Shown: positions 61,900-64,000 of the stretch, piece after piece
How the letters are laid out: every line of letters starts with the position of its first letter
How positions within the stretch are numbered: the first letter of the stretch is position 1
Notes under the pieces: model-generated
Databases searched by the model: none
What the model saw: only the letters and a program-made list of their open reading frames with translations
What the model was told of the DNA's origin: nothing
From: Anaerolineae bacterium
GTDB taxonomy: Bacteria > Chloroflexota > Anaerolineae > Aggregatilineales > Phototrophicaceae
Assembly: GCA_022824365.1 (NCBI GenBank)
Contig: JAJEAA010000023.1
Span: 124,001-188,000 of the forward strand
Length of the DNA stretch: 64,000 nt
Reading direction: 5' to 3'
Made by a program: the position numbers and the translations under genes

Positions 61900-63305
61900 A
61901 TTTCCCGCCGGCCTCCACCACCATCATCTACGGCATCGGCGCATTCCTCTTCGCCGATGGCTACCGCGTCTATATCGACCTGCCCAAGAACGAAATCCAG
62001 TACCGCTCGCGGGCGGGCTGCCTGCGCAACATCGGCGCGCGCTCGGCGGATGATCCCAAAGCGCAGTACAAGCGCATGTACTTCGTCGACTGGCCCGCGC
62101 TCAACCGGCACAAAGCGTTACACGTTCGGCAGATTGACCTCTTCGCCGATGGCCAGGATCCGGCCCTGCCGCGCTTCATCGCCGGCGTTGACGCACGCGC
62201 TGCATTCGATCGCCTCGTTCATACCGCCTTCCGCGTCCGCCCCTGGTTTGAGCCGGGCGCCTGGGGCGGGCAATGGCTCAAGTCACATATCCCGGGCTTG
62301 GCGCAGGATGCGCCCAATTACGCCTGGTCCTTCGAGATGATCGCGCCCGAGCAGGGCATCATCCTCGAGGACGATGGCGCCTTGCTGGAACTGTCTTACG
62401 ACTGGCTGCAATATCACGACAATCGCGCCGTGCTCGGCGATTACGCTGCCAACTTCGGCTACGAGTTTCCCATCCGCTTCGACTTCCTCGATACGGTCGG
62501 CGGCGGCAATCTCTCGCTGCAATGTCATCCCCGCCCCGATTTTATCCGCGAGCAATTCGGCGAGCATTTCACCCAGGACGAAACCTACTACATCTTTGCC
62601 GCCGAGCCCGCTGCATTTGTCCATCTCGGTTTCCAGCCGGGCATCGACCCCGCCGACTTCCGTACCGCGCTGGAAGCGAGCCAAGGCGAAGGCAGCCCCG
62701 TCGCCGTCGAACGTTATGTCCAGCGGCATCCGGCGCAGGTCGGCGACCTCTTCCTTATCCCGCATGGCGCGCCGCATTGTTCCGGCGCCGGCTCGGTCGT
62801 GCTGGAAATCAGCGCCACGCCCTATATCTTCACCTTCAAAATGTATGATTGGCTGCGCCTCGGTCTGGACGGTTTGCCCCGCCCGATCAACCTAGAGCGC
62901 GCCTTCGCCAATCTCGATTTCTCCCTTGCTGGCGATGCCGTCCAAGCGCTGCTGTCCCAACCCGTCCTCGTCCATGAGGACGCCGCTTGCCGCATCGAGC
63001 AACTGCCCACCCACGCCAAGCATTTCTACGACATTCAGCGCCTGACCCTCCGCGGCTCCATAGACCTGAGGACTGACGGCTCGCCCCAGGTGCTGATGGC
63101 GACGGCGGGCAGCGGCATCACGCTGGAGGCGGCCGGCTTGGATGCGCCGCTGCGCTTCCACGTCGCCGAGACCTTCATCGTGCCGGCTGCTTGCGGGGCC
63201 TTTCGGCTGAGCGCGCTGGGCAGCGAGCCAGCCGCCGTGATTCGCGCCTACCTGCGCCCTGCCTGGTTCCAGCGCGAGGAGAATCAATGGCTGACGCTTG
63301 ACTGA
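61896..63305 (+). CDS. Phosphomannose-isomerase-like protein, C-terminal part
   Basis: About 469 codons; the only available start is a TTG at the edge of the repeat, so this is the 3' part of the interrupted gene rather than a natural gene. It begins PPASTTIIYGIGAFLFADGY and carries the cupin metal site: NLSLQCHPRPDFIREQFGEH, FTQDETYYIF and FLIPHGAPHCSGAGSVVLEI. The C-terminal jelly-roll continues to QREENQWLTLD. Class I enzymes interconvert mannose-6- and fructose-6-phosphate. Together with the N-terminal part the original protein would have been close to 590 residues. Confidence 0.7.
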   Translation: MDFPPASTTIIYGIGAFLFADGYRVYIDLPKNEIQYRSRAGCLRNIGARSADDPKAQYKRMYFVDWPALNRHKALHVRQIDLFADGQDPALPRFIAGVDARAAFDRLVHTAFRVRPWFEPGAWGGQWLKSHIPGLAQDAPNYAWSFEMIAPEQGIILEDDGALLELSYDWLQYHDNRAVLGDYAANFGYEFPIRFDFLDTVGGGNLSLQCHPRPDFIREQFGEHFTQDETYYIFAAEPAAFVHLGFQPGIDPADFRTALEASQGEGSPVAVERYVQRHPAQVGDLFLIPHGAPHCSGAGSVVLEISATPYIFTFKMYDWLRLGLDGLPRPINLERAFANLDFSLAGDAVQALLSQPVLVHEDAACRIEQLPTHAKHFYDIQRLTLRGSIDLRTDGSPQVLMATAGSGITLEAAGLDAPLRFHVAETFIVPAACGAFRLSALGSEPAAVIRAYLRPAWFQREENQWLTLD

Positions 63306-63319
63306 AAATCGCCCGCCGT

Positions 63320-63700
63320 TTACTCCACCGGATAAGCCATCGTCGTGATCAAACTTTCGATCCGCCCGCCGCTGGCGTACATCCGCGAATACTGCACTAC
63401 GATCGGCACATCGCTGCGCAGCCGGACGCCGTAAGGCACATCAAAGGGAATCTCGTAACCGCCGATCTGCTCCGGCTTGTCCAACCGCACATGCGGGCAG
63501 CGCCTCGCCGGCACGGTGATCGCGATGCCCTCGACCGCCTCGCGATCCTCGAAGTAGAAATCGAGCAGCACATTGGCCTCATCCGCCGTGACGTTGAGGA
63601 TGCAGATCGATTCGTGATTCTTGTTCACCAGATCGTCATCGGCCGGCGCCGCCAAATAAGCATCCGGTATCAGCCAGGTCAAAGCGCCATTCGTGGGCAT
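63320..63700 (-). CDS. Sensory-rhodopsin-transducer (ASRT) family protein
   Basis: A 126-residue small beta protein. NKNHESICILNVTADEANVL, LLDFYFEDREAVEGIAITVP, ARRCPHVRL and DVPIVVQYSRMYASGG are the hallmark of the Anabaena sensory rhodopsin transducer family. The founding member is a soluble tetramer that contacts a rhodopsin and can bind DNA; most relatives occur without rhodopsin, often near sugar genes, and may bind carbohydrate. No rhodopsin is in this window. It converges with the isomerase-like gene. Confidence 0.8.
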   Translation of the reverse strand: MPTNGALTWLIPDAYLAAPADDDLVNKNHESICILNVTADEANVLLDFYFEDREAVEGIAITVPARRCPHVRLDKPEQIGGYEIPFDVPYGVRLRSDVPIVVQYSRMYASGGRIESLITTMAYPVE

Positions 63701-64000
63701 GGATTTCTCTTCCTCTCGAAAATCTTGATGATACAGTCGAAAAGTATAAAATCAATGAAGTCGCCCCTACAAGGCTTATCCGGCGCTCGGTCAAAGCCTT
63801 CATTCCTTGTCGCTCGTCGAGCAGTTTGGCGCTGCTTCAATGGCGAAAACAGCCCGCAGTCATCTACCTTAAAGCGCCGCTAAAACCCCTGAAGATGCCC
63901 TGAAAACGCCGGAAAATTCGCCGCTGTATTGATACAGTATACATATAGTATCGGGGGAGGGGTAGCGCTTGTACTTGAGCGACATAACATGCCTGGGGAA
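63701..64000. other. Terminal intergenic region with two repeats
   Basis: 300 bp at the window edge with no supported gene. It has a short gaagtcgcccctacaagg piece of the GGTCGCCCCTACA family (63758-63775) and the dispersed repeat at 63932-63968. Confidence 0.5.
63932..63968 (-). repeat. Dispersed repeat, copy 2
   Basis: gatacagtatacatatagta tcgggggaggggtagcgc is the inverted counterpart of 3315-3366: both contain GCTACCCC, a C-run and ATACTGTATCxATACA on one strand. Confidence 0.45.

Overview
The window is a GC-rich chromosomal segment of a free-living heterotrophic bacterium. My best guess is Chloroflexota, Anaerolineae-like: family-5 solute-binding proteins with MKK..AQD-type signal peptides, full Opp-type importers, Uma2 proteins, many Gfo/Idh/MocA dehydrogenases, a fused indolepyruvate oxidoreductase, and dispersed GGGGCGACC..GGTCGCCCC and CCCCTCCC..GGGAGGGG repeats. 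No rRNA, tRNA, CRISPR array, phage module or intact insertion sequence was recognised, so the taxonomic call is inference.

Layout. 1-3100: the 3' part of an ADP-ribosylglycohydrolase gene, the C-terminal scrap of a restriction-modification enzyme, and an AT-richer translationally coupled pair (DUF4365 protein plus unknown partner) that looks horizontally acquired. 3600-11400: an IlvD/Edd sugar-acid dehydratase converging on a minus-strand set (FAD oxidoreductase, two tandem Gfo/Idh/MocA paralogues, ThuA), then Uma2 and a tartronate-semialdehyde-reductase-like enzyme. 11500-24900: general metabolism (giant indolepyruvate:ferredoxin oxidoreductase and a decayed fragment of a second copy, RraA-like, CopD-like, SulP-STAS-cNMP transporter, YchF GTPase, M20 peptidase, enoyl-CoA hydratase, CoA-transferase), plus a secreted protein whose reading frame is controlled by a C14 tract.

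25000-37600 is a compact glycan-utilisation locus: LacI regulator, binding protein, formylglycine-type sulfatase, OppBCDF-like importer, a large lyase-like unknown protein and a divergent GH88 unsaturated uronyl hydrolase. The lacI and binding-protein promoters both have TTGACA-17-(TATACT/CATAAT) cores with a related TCAACC element just downstream, suggesting one LacI regulon for a sulfated, uronate-containing oligosaccharide.

37800-47700: an FNT channel, two divergent acyl-CoA-dehydrogenase paralogues bracketing an AT-richer island of five very small or unknown genes, an HPS/KGPDC-like decarboxylase/aldolase with a zinc alcohol dehydrogenase, Uma2, and a sugar-isomerase-like TIM barrel. 47800-63700: a second sugar locus on the plus strand. 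A GntR/LacI chimeric (AraR-type) regulator sits behind a perfect TTGTACATA-CATT-TATGTACAA operator, followed by a binding protein, two permeases and two ATPases, then a terminator and PhyH dioxygenase, ROK kinase, NanE epimerase, two Gfo/Idh/MocA enzymes, a lipoprotein and a phosphomannose-isomerase-like gene broken by a repeat. The second ATPase is fused to a membrane anchor and two tandem extracytoplasmic beta-type repeats, the most unusual architecture in the window. Dispersed repeats repeatedly invade or abut coding sequence (RraA C-terminus, ATPase N-terminus, isomerase interior, lipoprotein start).
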